A program made the position numbers and the translations under genes. Positions 1 to 7,915 of a stretch of DNA of 29,360 bases are shown one piece after another (within the stretch, counting starts at the first letter, position 1; each line of letters starts with the position of its first letter). Location: positions 1-29,360 of the forward strand of contig NZ_JBHIKY010000035.1 in the NCBI RefSeq assembly GCF_042139015.1. Reading direction: 5' to 3'. Under the pieces are notes generated by a model. That model ran no database searches, was not told the DNA's origin, and was given only the letters and a program-made list of their open reading frames with translations. This DNA comes from JBHIKY01 sp042139015. GTDB taxonomy: Bacteria > Bacillota > Bacilli > Bacillales > Marinococcaceae.

Positions 1-9
1 CCCTTCATG

Positions 10-62
10 CCCTCCCAATCACAAACTAGCATACTCATGTAAGTTTACATGATCGGGGAGGG
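10..62. repeat. Nested inverted repeat (stem-loop) at the left edge
   Basis: The outer arms CCCTCCC (10-16) and GGGAGGG (56-62) are perfect complements. Inside them lies a second perfect dyad, CATGTAA (36-42) and TTACATG (45-51), separated by two bases. Together they could fold into a two-level hairpin. There is no following T-run, so it is not a typical intrinsic terminator. It precedes a gene without a clear ribosome binding site in AT-rich DNA, so it could be a mobile-element end, an operator or a structured leader. The function is unknown. Confidence 0.45.
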
Positions 63-127
63 ATAGTTATTAAAAAGTGTTCAATTCTATCGAGCAGAAT
101 GTGTTAACTCTAGATTAGCAGTTACAT

Positions 128-514
128 ATGGCTGAAGATATTGGTACTGAAATGTCTCAAGAAGTTTTAAAACATGGTGCAGAAGTAGCTGCTTCCTATT
201 CGATTGATGTAGCGAAAGATAAATTGAAAGAAAAATACGGTTCTAGCATTGCAGCAAAAGTGACTCCATATTTAGCTTTCTTTGCTTGGTCATATACTGC
301 GGTAGATGTATTTTCTACTGTAGGAAAAGGCCTCACTTTATCCACATTAGCATCCGCAGCCAATGATGACGAAGGACTTATATACGAAGAGTCAAGAAGC
401 ACGGGGGATACTTCTAAATGGTATAGATGGGATGATGATTCACCTTATGGTTCTTATCCGTATGCAAAATTGGGTCCGAATAAATACCAATATGGAGATG
501 TAGAAAAACACTAA
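128..514 (+). CDS. Hypothetical protein, unrecognised
   Basis: A 128-residue ORF that I do not recognise. The N-terminal third looks helical and charged (residues 1-40), followed by a moderately hydrophobic patch (about 45-70, YLAFFAWSYTAVDVF) and a polar, Tyr/Asp-rich C-terminus. A stop codon lies at 116-118, four codons upstream of the ATG, and no convincing Shine-Dalgarno sequence precedes that ATG. The gene may therefore be 5'-truncated, or translated poorly. It sits in AT-rich DNA with other accessory genes and gene fragments, which suggests horizontal acquisition or decay. No function can be assigned. Confidence 0.5.
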   Translation: MAEDIGTEMSQEVLKHGAEVAASYSIDVAKDKLKEKYGSSIAAKVTPYLAFFAWSYTAVDVFSTVGKGLTLSTLASAANDDEGLIYEESRSTGDTSKWYRWDDDSPYGSYPYAKLGPNKYQYGDVEKH

Positions 515-652
515 TAAAGTGAAATTTGTGTTATTACATATAAAAGGGACTGGTTCTAAAAGGTTTTTATCATTTCTTTTTTTTAAAAGATAAAACTGGT
601 ATTATGAAAATCAATAAAAAATATTGATATAAAAAAATGAAAGGATATTATT

Positions 653-838
653 ATGAAAAAAGCTTTAAATGTAATTCTTGTTATTTTAATACTTATTGTT
701 TTGTACTTTTCTTTTCAAATGATTTTTCACCCTCCTGCAGTGTCAAATGCTTTAAAAATAGGAAATTTACACATTCAGTTTGGTGTATCTCTTTTATTGC
801 TTATCTGTGTTTTAATATTCAAGCGTTCACTAAAATAA
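653..838 (+). CDS. Small two-helix membrane protein
   Basis: A 61-residue protein with two predicted membrane segments. The first is at about residues 5-25, just after MKKAL and very rich in Ile, Val and Leu; the second is at about 44-57, followed by a basic tail (KRSLK). The ATG is preceded by a GAAAGG ribosome binding site (639-644). A longer out-of-frame ATG ORF begins at 637 but reads through the same bases without a recognisable product. The stop is one base before the ORF carrying the DinB remnant. The layout resembles small Bacillus membrane proteins of unknown function; no family is recognised. Confidence 0.5.
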   Translation: MKKALNVILVILILIVLYFSFQMIFHPPAVSNALKIGNLHIQFGVSLLLLICVLIFKRSLK

Positions 839-839
839 A

Positions 840-1097
840 ATGCTTTTTAAGATATATAGAGAAAATCATTTAGAAATAGTAATGTCTATACACAAAACAG
901 AATCAGACGGATTTCACCCGCCTTTCACACAACTGAAAGACGCTGATTTAGAAAGAGTAGTGGCCTTCGGACATGAGAAAGAAAAACAAGCAACCATTCG
1001 ATGGGGTATATGGCATATGGCAGACCATAGCCGTTATCATCAGGCGAATATCAATTTACTTCGACGGTGGTATGCTGAACATTCTCTTAAAAATTAA
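840..1097 (+). pseudogene. C-terminal remnant of a DinB-family (DinB_2-like) protein
   Basis: The 85-codon ORF ends with a segment typical of the last helices of DinB/YfiT-like four-helix proteins: TIRWGIWHMADHSRYHQANI. The H-x3-H-x2-YH pattern supplies the C-terminal metal-ligand histidines. Complete DinB-family proteins are about 150-170 residues and contribute another His from the N-terminal helices; that half is missing here. The ORF begins with the start-like codon two bases after the preceding gene, without a good ribosome binding site; a second ATG lies at 882. I read it as a 5'-deleted gene. In Bacillus relatives these proteins are linked to thiol-dependent (bacillithiol) transferases, which fits the neighbouring fosB. 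Confidence 0.55.
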
Positions 1098-1165
1098 AAA
1101 AATCTATGAGGGAAATAAATAAATTTTTCATGGTTGATTTTTGGGAGAGTAAGGTAGGATGCATA

Positions 1166-1579
1166 ATGAAAATTAATCACCTAACGTTTTCAGTTTCAGA
1201 TCTAGAAAAGTCGATTCATTTTTATAAGGAAGCGCTTGGCGCTACTTTACTTGTGAAAGGGGAAAAGATGGCTTATTTTGATTTAGATGGCACTTGGTTA
1301 GCTCTAAATGTAGAAAAAGATATACCGAGAAATGAAATTTACCAATCATACACCCACACCGCATTCTCCGTTACAGAAAATGAACTGGAGATATTGGAAG
1401 AAAAACTCAACGATATCGATGTTCAGATATTACCTGGAAGAAATAGAGATGCACGAGAAGGAAAGTCCATTTACTTTTTGGACCCAGATGGTCATAAATT
1501 TGAATTTCATACAGGTAATTTAGAGCAAAGAATTCAATTTTATAAAGATGAGCAGAGAAACATGGTCTTCTACTCTTAA
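1166..1579 (+). CDS. fosB: FosB-type metallothiol transferase (fosfomycin resistance)
   Basis: A 137-residue glyoxalase/VOC-fold protein. FosB enzymes open the epoxide of fosfomycin by adding bacillithiol or cysteine, using a divalent metal in the cytoplasm. Expected metal ligands are present: His5 in KINHLTF, His64 in SYTHTAFS and Glu113 in HKFEFH, with the family motif FLDPDGH just before the last one. The length matches FosB (about 138-140). The start is the internal ATG at 1166, preceded by AGGTAGG (1152-1158); the longer reading from 1106 adds 20 residues with no family match. The gene is intact and lies next to a DinB-family fragment in AT-rich DNA. Chromosomal fosB copies are common in Bacillus, so recent transfer is possible but not shown. 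Confidence 0.88.
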   Translation: MKINHLTFSVSDLEKSIHFYKEALGATLLVKGEKMAYFDLDGTWLALNVEKDIPRNEIYQSYTHTAFSVTENELEILEEKLNDIDVQILPGRNRDAREGKSIYFLDPDGHKFEFHTGNLEQRIQFYKDEQRNMVFYS

Positions 1580-1857
1580 TAGGGGTAAGGAGTTAATAAA
1601 TTGTTATATGATTGGCAATCAGAGACAATGTGTACAACATCCTAATGTGGAAAATGCTGTTTTAAATCAAACGTTTGTTTTGTATACACGTTCTATTAAA
1701 GACGAGTACAAAAAGAACCTTCCGACTTAAAATCGTGTTCCTTCGGGAATGTCGGGACAGCAGCCCGTTTGTTCAGGTACAAGATGTTTTGGTCATTCAT
1801 CTGCATACAATGACATTGACCCAGTCGTTAACTACCTGAATAAAGGGAGGTATTCTG

Positions 1858-2319
1858 TTGTACCCATATGAGCAGCAATTTGGTAAAAGAAATACCCACT
1901 CTAATATAGATCGACCTTGTATGGAATGTCATGACAACCCGCAGAGACAAATTCCGCCTTTTGGAGGGCCGCCAGGTCAATTTGGACCACCAGGACAATT
2001 CGGCCCACCAGGACAATTTGGACCACCCGGGCCACCGCCGGGCGGACCACCCGGGCAGATGTCGGGGCCGCCAAGTGCTCCCCCGCCGCAATTTACCCCG
2101 TCACAGTCGGCCGAAGTCGGTGTATTTGCTGTTGATCCCGGCGCTATTCGAGGCTGCCTGTTTCGCTATACCTATGTGTGGTTGACCAACAGGCGGCAGT
2201 TTTGGTTCTACCCGGTTTTTGTCGGAAGAAGATCTGTAGCAGGGTATCGATGGACCGGATTTTTCTGGATTTACTTTGGGATTGATCTTAGACGGATTTC
2301 TTCCTTCCAGTGCTTCTGA
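1858..2319 (+). CDS. Collagen-like Gly-Pro-Pro repeat protein, conserved Bacillus C-terminus
   Basis: A 153-residue protein starting at TTG 1858, seven bases after a strong GGGAGG site. Residues 1-35 are polar and contain CMECH (21-25), formally a CxxCH motif but without a signal peptide. Residues 37-71 are collagen-like, with three tandem GPPGQF units and further GPP/GGPPG triplets. The C-terminal 55 residues are compact, aromatic and basic (VDPGAIRGCLFRYTYVWL, then GRRSVAGYRW and YFGIDLRR). This tail resembles a conserved module that I recall from short Bacillus collagen-like proteins of unknown role, some associated with spores. A terminator follows at 2411. Spore-surface location is inference only. 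Confidence 0.7.
   Translation: MYPYEQQFGKRNTHSNIDRPCMECHDNPQRQIPPFGGPPGQFGPPGQFGPPGQFGPPGPPPGGPPGQMSGPPSAPPPQFTPSQSAEVGVFAVDPGAIRGCLFRYTYVWLTNRRQFWFYPVFVGRRSVAGYRWTGFFWIYFGIDLRRISSFQCF
1966..2070 (+). repeat. 18-bp tandem repeats encoding GPPGQF
   Basis: Three near-identical 18-bp units (1966-1983, 1984-2001, 2002-2019) each encode Gly-Pro-Pro-Gly-Gln-Phe and are followed by degenerate GPP and GGPPG triplets to about 2070. They form the collagen-like section of the surrounding gene. Synonymous third-position differences between the units show they have diverged since duplication, so they are not an assembly artefact. Confidence 0.85.
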
Positions 2320-2410
2320 TAACTACGTTTTCTTCTAATCGATTGGATTGAATAGGAAAAGTGTCTAAGCACCATAGACTCGGGGTAAATCAATACCAGA
2401 TTTCAAAAAA

Positions 2411-2462
2411 GGTGGCTGTTCCGAAAGGAGTTTTTTACCCTGGGAACAGCCTCTTTCTTTTC
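2411..2462 (+). terminator. Intrinsic terminator after the collagen-like gene
   Basis: The stem arms GGCTGTTCC (2414-2422) and GGAACAGCC (2443-2451) are perfect complements, separated by a 20-base loop, and are followed by a T-rich run (TCTTTCTTTTCTT). It lies about 90 bases after the stop of the collagen-like gene. Confidence 0.8.
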
Positions 2463-2681
2463 TTCTCATAGTGTTTTGACCTTGGTTTGCCGATTACGGG
2501 TGCAACGATGTACTTGGTTCCTGAATGCTGCGACACTATTATAAATGAAATTTTTTGTCTTTTTCGCTACAATAACGACATTTTTCTTCTCCCGCAGGGA
2601 ATTTCCGTGCTGAGCTGAGTCATCATCCGGACAGTGTATATGTTAAAATATATCATATGAATAGGGAAAGGAAGTATAAAG
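2463..2681. other. Intergenic gap, no gene seen
   Basis: Together with 2320-2410 this makes a gap of about 360 bases between two genes. Apart from the terminator I see no convincing ORF with a ribosome binding site, no tRNA and no known riboswitch. A TAAAAT-like -10 element occurs at 2644-2649 upstream of the small gene at 2682, but I find no good -35 partner. Confidence 0.4.
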
Positions 2682-2873
2682 ATGAACAACATTAGTAGAG
2701 TGACAGCATTCGCAGAGCTGCACGGATTAATTTTATTTTATAAAGAAAATCGCGATCTGCCGGTTAGTGATGATTTCAATTTCTTCGATGAAGTGAAGAA
2801 ATGTTGTGACCAGCTAGATCTCGACTACGAGGAGTTTATTAAAGAGTTCAATTTAACAACAGGGCTTTCTTAA
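2682..2873 (+). CDS. Small conserved-looking hypothetical protein (63 aa)
   Basis: A 63-residue soluble, acidic, mostly helical protein. It has a good GGAAAGGAAG ribosome binding site 5-15 bases before the ATG and its own terminator seven bases after the stop. The C-terminal half (DEVKKCCDQLDLDYEEFIKEFN) looks like a short helix-turn-helix-like helical pair but carries no recognised DNA-binding signature. The isolated, well-delimited expression unit supports a real gene. I do not recognise the family. Confidence 0.6.
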   Translation: MNNISRVTAFAELHGLILFYKENRDLPVSDDFNFFDEVKKCCDQLDLDYEEFIKEFNLTTGLS

Positions 2874-2879
2874 GCCCAT

Positions 2880-2921
2880 AAAACCAGTTTCGGACATTAT
2901 GTTCGGAGATGGTTTTTTTTT
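2880..2921 (+). terminator. Intrinsic terminator after the 63-aa gene
   Basis: Imperfect stem from AAACCAGTTTCGGAC (2881-2895) to GTTCGGAGATGGTTT (2901-2915), with G-T pairs and one mismatch and a five-base loop, ending in an uninterrupted T-run (2913-2921). Confidence 0.8.
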
Positions 2922-3275
2922 GCTCAAGCAGCTCATCCCCCTCTCAACAAACACCCCCTAACTTCTCATAAAAATTATATTTTACAATAATTTTGGTGAG
3001 ATTATGTCACATTTCCTCCCTTTTTTTCGTTTCCTATTCCTTTTTTCTTCATTTATTGTCTATGTCAGAAAGACTTATATATCAGTGCTTTCAAGCCCTG
3101 TTTATCAATCCTCTTGGCTGATTGGAAAGATATGCATACATGAATTTAGCCATTTAGACAAAAATAAACTAATAAATTTAGTATATAGGACAAAGAAAAA
3201 GAAAATTCTTAATTGTACGATTAACAATAATAGAACACACCAGCAGCTCACAGAATCCTAAGGGGGACATAAAAC
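2922..3275 (+). promoter_or_regulatory. AT-rich upstream region of the TRAP/pyrimidine operon with a weak sigma-A promoter candidate
   Basis: This 354-base stretch contains an 85-codon ORF (3004-3261) that I reject as a gene because it has no ribosome binding site and low-complexity composition. A possible sigma-A promoter is TAGACA (3155-3160), 18-bp spacer, TAGTAT (3179-3184), about 90 bases before dctP. The dctP ribosome binding site AAGGGGG lies at 3260-3266. PucR-family regulators usually bind near such promoters, but I could not identify a clear operator. Confidence 0.35.
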
Positions 3276-4352
3276 ATGAAGAACCAAAAATGGTATGTAG
3301 GAACTGGCTTATCTATGATGCTTCTGCTTGCAGCATGCGGAGGCGGAGAAGGCGAATCCTCAGACGCCGATGATTCTGAAGGTGGGGGAGATTCTTCCAG
3401 TAGTGAGTTTGAAGAAATGACGATCACGTTCAGTCACAACCAGCCGGAGGAAAGTCCTGAGCACGCTGGGGCGCTGGCCTTTAAGGACGTTGTTGAAGAG
3501 CAGACAGATGGACAAGTTACGGTTGATCTCTACCCTGCTTCACAAATGGGAAGCCTTCGTGAACAGGTAGAAGGTACACAGATTGGTGAAATCGATATAA
3601 CGATGCAGCCATCTGCCGTTGTTTCTCCATTCGTTGACGATATTAAAGTGATTGACCTTCCTTATCTTTGGCCGGAAAGCAATGAAGAAAAATACGAAGT
3701 GCTCGACAGTGAAGTCGGCGATGAGTTATTAGGAACTCTTGAACAAGGCGGATTCACTGGTATGGGTTATTGGCCTGGTGGATTTAAGCTTTTCACCACG
3801 AGTGGTAAAGAAATTCATGAACCTGCTGATTTTAAAGGGTTGACGATGAGAACGATGGAGTCGCCAACACTGATCGAACAGTATAAATCATGGGGCGGCA
3901 ATGCAGAGCCTGTACCATATGCCGAAGTATATAACGCACTCCAGCAGGGTGTGGTAGATGGACAGGAAAATCCACTTCAGACGATTTATTTAAATGATTA
4001 TCAAGAAGTACAGGATTACATTATTGAAGGCTATCACGGTACGATGACCTACCTTCTTATGGCAAACCAGGGATGGTTCGAGGGACTCGATGAAAGCATG
4101 CAGGACGTTCTGACAGAAGCAGAAGAAGAAGGCGTTACAGCAGCACGGCAGGAACTTGCAGATACAGAGGATGAATATCGTGAAAACCTTAAAAATACTG
4201 AAGGCGTTGAATACTACGAGCTGACAGAAGAAGAACGCGAAGTCTTCCGCGAAGAATCTCAGCCGATTCATGAGGCAGTTTACAGCGAAGGCCATCAGCA
4301 AGAAATTCTACAAAAAATCTATGACGAAATTGAATCAGTGACAGGAGAATAA
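3276..4352 (+). CDS. dctP: TRAP transporter solute-binding lipoprotein, DctP family
   Basis: A 358-residue extracytoplasmic binding protein that captures substrate for the DctQM permease encoded next. Lipobox LLAAC places the lipidated Cys at residue 21; it is followed by an acidic Gly/Ser linker (22-48) typical of halophile or alkaliphile lipoproteins. The DctP fold follows: ITFSHNQPEESPEH (50-63), DIKVIDLPYLW (122-132), and FKGLTMRTMESPT (186-198). Arg192 corresponds to the conserved Arg that binds the substrate carboxylate in characterised DctP proteins, so an organic acid or carboxylated ring is likely. YAEVYNALQQGVVDGQENP (215-233) is the classic signature. It is the first gene of an operon for pyrimidine-ring or ureide catabolism, so orotate or a related carboxylate is a candidate ligand (inference). 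Confidence 0.93.
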   Translation: MKNQKWYVGTGLSMMLLLAACGGGEGESSDADDSEGGGDSSSSEFEEMTITFSHNQPEESPEHAGALAFKDVVEEQTDGQVTVDLYPASQMGSLREQVEGTQIGEIDITMQPSAVVSPFVDDIKVIDLPYLWPESNEEKYEVLDSEVGDELLGTLEQGGFTGMGYWPGGFKLFTTSGKEIHEPADFKGLTMRTMESPTLIEQYKSWGGNAEPVPYAEVYNALQQGVVDGQENPLQTIYLNDYQEVQDYIIEGYHGTMTYLLMANQGWFEGLDESMQDVLTEAEEEGVTAARQELADTEDEYRENLKNTEGVEYYELTEEEREVFREESQPIHEAVYSEGHQQEILQKIYDEIESVTGE

Positions 4353-4364
4353 CGGTTCGGGGTT

Positions 4365-4388
4365 GGGGATAGTCAAGAGGCTATTCCC
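4365..4388 (+). promoter_or_regulatory. Intercistronic hairpin between dctP and dctQ
   Basis: GGGGATAG (4365-4372) pairs with CTATTCCC (4381-4388) around an eight-base loop, followed by TCTCCCCTTTTCC. Such hairpins after a binding-protein gene commonly stabilise the upstream mRNA or partly terminate, so that the binding protein is made in excess over the permease. The T-run is short, so full termination is unlikely. Confidence 0.5.
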
Positions 4389-4467
4389 TCTCCCCTTTTC
4401 CATAAAGTTTAAAGTACTCATTCATTTACTTATCCGTCACCACTACAAAAGGAGGCATAACGTCTTC

Positions 4468-4956
4468 ATGAAAACGATTAATAAAATAGAAGAAATCGTG
4501 ATAGCAGTTCTCCTCATTGCGGCTACGGCTGTATTGTTTTCGAACGTTGTCCTGCGCTATGGCTTTCAGGCGAATACGAGTTGGGCCGCTGAATTTATTC
4601 GATATGCAATGATTTGGATTACCTTTATCGGCATGGGACTCTGCTTTCAGCGTGGAATTCATGTCGGCATCGATTTTTTTATGGAGTTCCTGGCTAAAAA
4701 ATATAAAATTTGGATCCAGCTCCTTATCAATATCTGCATCATCCTTTTTTTAATTTTTCTCGGATGGTTCGGTTTTGAATTGGTTCAGTTTTCGATTATG
4801 ACAAATCAGATCACTCCATCACTTGAACTCAGTATGTATTGGGTCTATCTGATCATACCTGTTGGTTGTTTACTGTCTATATTGCACATGGGAATTCTCA
4901 CCTACAGACTCGTAACGAAAAAAGAAGAGCTATCCTTGAATAACATGAATGACTAA
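4468..4956 (+). CDS. dctQ: TRAP transporter small permease subunit, DctQ family
   Basis: A 162-residue membrane protein with four predicted helices (about residues 8-28, 48-65, 83-105 and 123-146). The sequence MKTINKIEEIVIAVLLIA at the start and RYAMIWITFIGMG in helix 2 are typical of DctQ. A longer frame opens at TTG 4363, but its extra 35 residues are basic, unlike DctQ, and pass through the intercistronic hairpin. The ATG at 4468 is preceded by AGGAGG (4450-4455), with a rather long 12-base spacing. It pairs with DctM to form the membrane complex that imports substrate by sodium symport, the usual TRAP driving force. Confidence 0.88.
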   Translation: MKTINKIEEIVIAVLLIAATAVLFSNVVLRYGFQANTSWAAEFIRYAMIWITFIGMGLCFQRGIHVGIDFFMEFLAKKYKIWIQLLINICIILFLIFLGWFGFELVQFSIMTNQITPSLELSMYWVYLIIPVGCLLSILHMGILTYRLVTKKEELSLNNMND

Positions 4957-4967
4957 GGAGCTGCCAT

Positions 4968-6248
4968 ATGACTACTACTTTATTGCTTATCCTCATTATT
5001 TTCCTTTTATTTTTAGGGGCGCCCATTTTTGTGGCCCTTGGTTTGTCAGCGTTTTTAAGTGTTCTGCTGGTCAGTGATATTCAGCCGATGATTCTCGTGC
5101 AGCGAATGTTTGCCGGGCTCGATCAGTTTGCTTTGATGGCCCTTCCCTTTTTCATCCTGGCTGCAAATATTATGGAAAGCGGCGGTCTATCAAAACGGAT
5201 TTTACGTTGGGCCCGCGCACTCGTTGGACATTTAGCCGGTGGTGTCGCCATGACCACCCAGGTATCGAGCATGTTTTTCGGTGCCTTGTCGGGTTCTAGT
5301 CCTGCGACTGTTATTGCCATCGGTAAAATGATGTATCCTGAATTACTCCGGCAGAAATATGACAAGGCCTTCGCTTCGGGACTTCTTGCCTCGGCAGGCT
5401 CGGTATCGTTGATTATTCCTCCAAGTATTACATTGATCGTATTAGGCTCGGTTATTACACAGGTGTCGGTCGGAGATTTATTTATCGCCGGTATCGGAGC
5501 AGGTATTATTTATGGATTGGCTGCCGTCGTTTTTATTTATTTTCATGCAAAGAAACACAACATGCCTCGTGATAAGCGGGCTTCATTTAAAGAAGTGATC
5601 ACCTCTACTTTGAAAGCTTTTTGGGCGCTTATGATTCCGGTCATTATTCTGGGCGGTATTTACGCCGGTATATTCACACCGACGGAGGCAGCAGGTATAT
5701 CTGCCGTTTATGCGTTAGCAATTAGTGCATTTATCTACCGGGAAATGACGTGGAAAAAACTGTACCTGGTTTTTGTCAATTCAGCGGTTACTTCGGCACA
5801 GGTACTTATTCTTGTGGCATCTGCCCAGATTCTCGGCTGGTTATTAACGCGCGGTGGTATTCCTCAGCAGGTAGCAACATTCATGTCTGAAAATATCCAA
5901 TCCGCTCTGCTTTTCCTGCTTCTTCTAAATGTTGCCCTGTTGATTATGGGGATGTTTATGGAAGGTGTAGCCGCGATCATTATTATTGCGCCGCTTATTT
6001 TCCCGGCAGCGATTGCACTTGGTATTGATCCGGTCCACCTCGGAGTTGTGTTCATTTCGAACCTGGCCATTGGAATGTACACCCCGCCGTTTGGCATTAA
6101 TATTTTTGTGACACAGTCGATCACAAAACAGAATATGCTCGAGATGCTGCCGGGATTGAAGCAATTCTTTTTCGTTCAGTTCGCGGCGCTCCTCGTTATC
6201 ACCTATATTCCTCAGGCCTCTTTATTTCTTCTCTATTTACTTGAATAA
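4968..6248 (+). CDS. dctM: TRAP transporter large permease subunit, DctM family
   Basis: A 426-residue, very hydrophobic protein of the usual DctM length with about 12 membrane segments. Family motifs are visible: GAPIFVALGLS near the N-terminus, GALSGSSPATVIAIGKMMYP (residues 107-126), ASAGSVSLIIPPSI (141-154), and YTPPFGINIFV (369-379). It forms the ion-coupled translocation channel with DctQ. The start is supported by AAGGAG seven bases upstream. It lies 11 bases after dctQ and 12 before the PucR gene, so they share a transcript. Confidence 0.93.
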   Translation: MTTTLLLILIIFLLFLGAPIFVALGLSAFLSVLLVSDIQPMILVQRMFAGLDQFALMALPFFILAANIMESGGLSKRILRWARALVGHLAGGVAMTTQVSSMFFGALSGSSPATVIAIGKMMYPELLRQKYDKAFASGLLASAGSVSLIIPPSITLIVLGSVITQVSVGDLFIAGIGAGIIYGLAAVVFIYFHAKKHNMPRDKRASFKEVITSTLKAFWALMIPVIILGGIYAGIFTPTEAAGISAVYALAISAFIYREMTWKKLYLVFVNSAVTSAQVLILVASAQILGWLLTRGGIPQQVATFMSENIQSALLFLLLLNVALLIMGMFMEGVAAIIIIAPLIFPAAIALGIDPVHLGVVFISNLAIGMYTPPFGINIFVTQSITKQNMLEMLPGLKQFFFVQFAALLVITYIPQASLFLLYLLE

Positions 6249-6260
6249 GGGGACAGTCTC

Positions 6261-7862
6261 ATGACAATTACATTAAAAGAAGCAATGAAAATCGGTGGTC
6301 TTAGGGAATGCCGGATTATTGCCGGTTATCAAGGGATCGAAAACAAATTAAACTATGTAACGATTATGGAAGTGCCTGATATCGTGAAATGGTTAAAAGG
6401 GAACGAACTGCTTCTTACCAGCCTTTATCCGATTAAAGATGATAAAGAAGCACAGCGTAATCTAATCCGTGAACTTCATGAACGAGGTACGAGCGCGCTT
6501 GCGATCAAGCCGAACCGTTTCACGGAGTATATTCCCTACACGATACTCGAAGCTGCTGAGAAATACTGTTTCCCCGTCATTGAGATACCGGAGCGTATTT
6601 CATATCTCGACATCCTCTCCCCTGTCATGAACAGCATATTCGACCGAAAAGTTGTCCTGCAGGAGGATATCGAGGAAGCTTATCGACTACTAAATGAAGT
6701 GTCGTTAAATGAATCAAGTATTAATCACCTGATTCATATTCTTACTCATTTAACAAAACACAACATTGCGATAGAAAGCCTTGTTTCATTCGTGAATGTC
6801 GCTGCCTTCAGCAGCAGCTTCCAGCCTCTTCACACCCAGCAGGTGGAAGAGCTTGAGCTCGTGCAGCGCCCTATACGTCTTCAAAGAAAGCACACAGATG
6901 GGAAAAGCACAAGCTGTATTACGTCTCCGATCATTGTCGACGGAAAAGTCTACGGAGTCATCTCTAGCTGGGATGAAGAAAATGAACACATCGAGGCAGA
7001 CCTTGCTATTTTAGAAAGAGCCTCCTCTGTGCTTGCTCTTGAATTTATGAGAAAGAAAGTCCGTTATGAAATTGAAATCAAATACAAAAGTGATTTTTTC
7101 CGCTCATTATTAAAGGAAGACATTCTAAGCGCAAATGAAATGAAAGAGAACGCAAAAATTTATAATATCCATCCGGATCACCGCTACATTTGCTGCGCGG
7201 TTTATGTAGAAAGGGAATTATTTCTAACCGATCAATTAACAAAAATCGAACTCATTATCAAGCAGATTGAAACAGATGCCGTGGTCGGGGTGATGAATCA
7301 AATGCTCTATATTCTCTTTCCTTCCATTGATAAGGAAGAGTCGGATGTTCTCCTGCAGATTCGGCGTCTGATAAGAGAATTACAGGCATCGTTAAAAATT
7401 ATTCCGGCTGCAGGTATCGGACGAATAGCAGAAGCGGATGTCACCGGTATTCAAGAAAGCTTCCGTCAGGCAGAGCTAGCCATTTCCATCAGCCGCTCGC
7501 TCCCTTTAAAGGAAAATGCAGTCGTTCATTATGACGAGCTTGGCGTTTACCGCTTATTTGTCCACATGGACAAGAAGGAAGAAATGGTGAGGTTTCATCA
7601 GGAAACGGTCGGAAACCTGATTGAATACGATAAAAACCACAATTTAGAACTAATGCGGACCGTTGAGGCTTATTTTCTGCATAATGAATCCCTGGCTGCT
7701 ACATCTGAAAGCCTTTATATTCATGTCAATACGCTGAAATACCGACTTCAAAAAGTTAAAACGTTGACCGGGTTGAGCTTTCAGCATTCAGAAGAAAAAA
7801 TGATGATTCAGCTCGGCATGAAAATACATTACTTTTTAACAAACAGTTATCTAACCCCCTAA
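6261..7862 (+). CDS. PucR-family transcriptional regulator (CdaR/PucR)
   Basis: A 533-residue regulator with the classic three-part PucR layout: an N-terminal PucR domain (about 1-125, with VTIMEVPDIVKWLKGNELLLT), a central CdaR/GGDEF-like region (about 270-420), and a C-terminal PucR helix-turn-helix (about 465-515, with LAATSESLYIHVNTLKYRL). In Bacillus, PucR controls purine (allantoin) catabolism; other members control catabolic operons for nitrogen compounds. Its position between the transporter and the enzyme genes, 12 bases after dctM, suggests it is an autogenous, effector-sensing activator of this operon. The ligand is unknown; an operon intermediate is likely. Start ATG with a GGGGACA upstream site. 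Confidence 0.9.
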   Translation: MTITLKEAMKIGGLRECRIIAGYQGIENKLNYVTIMEVPDIVKWLKGNELLLTSLYPIKDDKEAQRNLIRELHERGTSALAIKPNRFTEYIPYTILEAAEKYCFPVIEIPERISYLDILSPVMNSIFDRKVVLQEDIEEAYRLLNEVSLNESSINHLIHILTHLTKHNIAIESLVSFVNVAAFSSSFQPLHTQQVEELELVQRPIRLQRKHTDGKSTSCITSPIIVDGKVYGVISSWDEENEHIEADLAILERASSVLALEFMRKKVRYEIEIKYKSDFFRSLLKEDILSANEMKENAKIYNIHPDHRYICCAVYVERELFLTDQLTKIELIIKQIETDAVVGVMNQMLYILFPSIDKEESDVLLQIRRLIRELQASLKIIPAAGIGRIAEADVTGIQESFRQAELAISISRSLPLKENAVVHYDELGVYRLFVHMDKKEEMVRFHQETVGNLIEYDKNHNLELMRTVEAYFLHNESLAATSESLYIHVNTLKYRLQKVKTLTGLSFQHSEEKMMIQLGMKIHYFLTNSYLTP

Positions 7863-7884
7863 AAAAGCTTACTTTTATTTGTCT

Positions 7885-7915
7885 ATTCCGACATCGTACT
7901 GCTGCGGTCCGGAAT
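7885..7915. promoter_or_regulatory. Imperfect dyad between the regulator gene and the hydrolase gene
   Basis: ATTCCGAC (7885-7892) and GTCCGGAAT (7907-7915) form an inverted repeat with a one-base bulge, immediately followed by a TATAAA element (7916-7921). The 113-base gap is the largest inside the operon apart from the dctP-dctQ gap, so an internal promoter or regulator-binding site is plausible. No good -35 element is seen. Confidence 0.3.

Noticed and set aside
1548..1730. 60-codon ORF overlapping the end of fosB
   Set aside because: It overlaps fosB out of frame, internal ATG 1608 has no well-spaced ribosome binding site, and nothing in the sequence is recognisable.
3004..3261. 85-codon ORF before dctP
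   Set aside because: No ribosome binding site, low-complexity composition, no family features, and it spans the presumed promoter.
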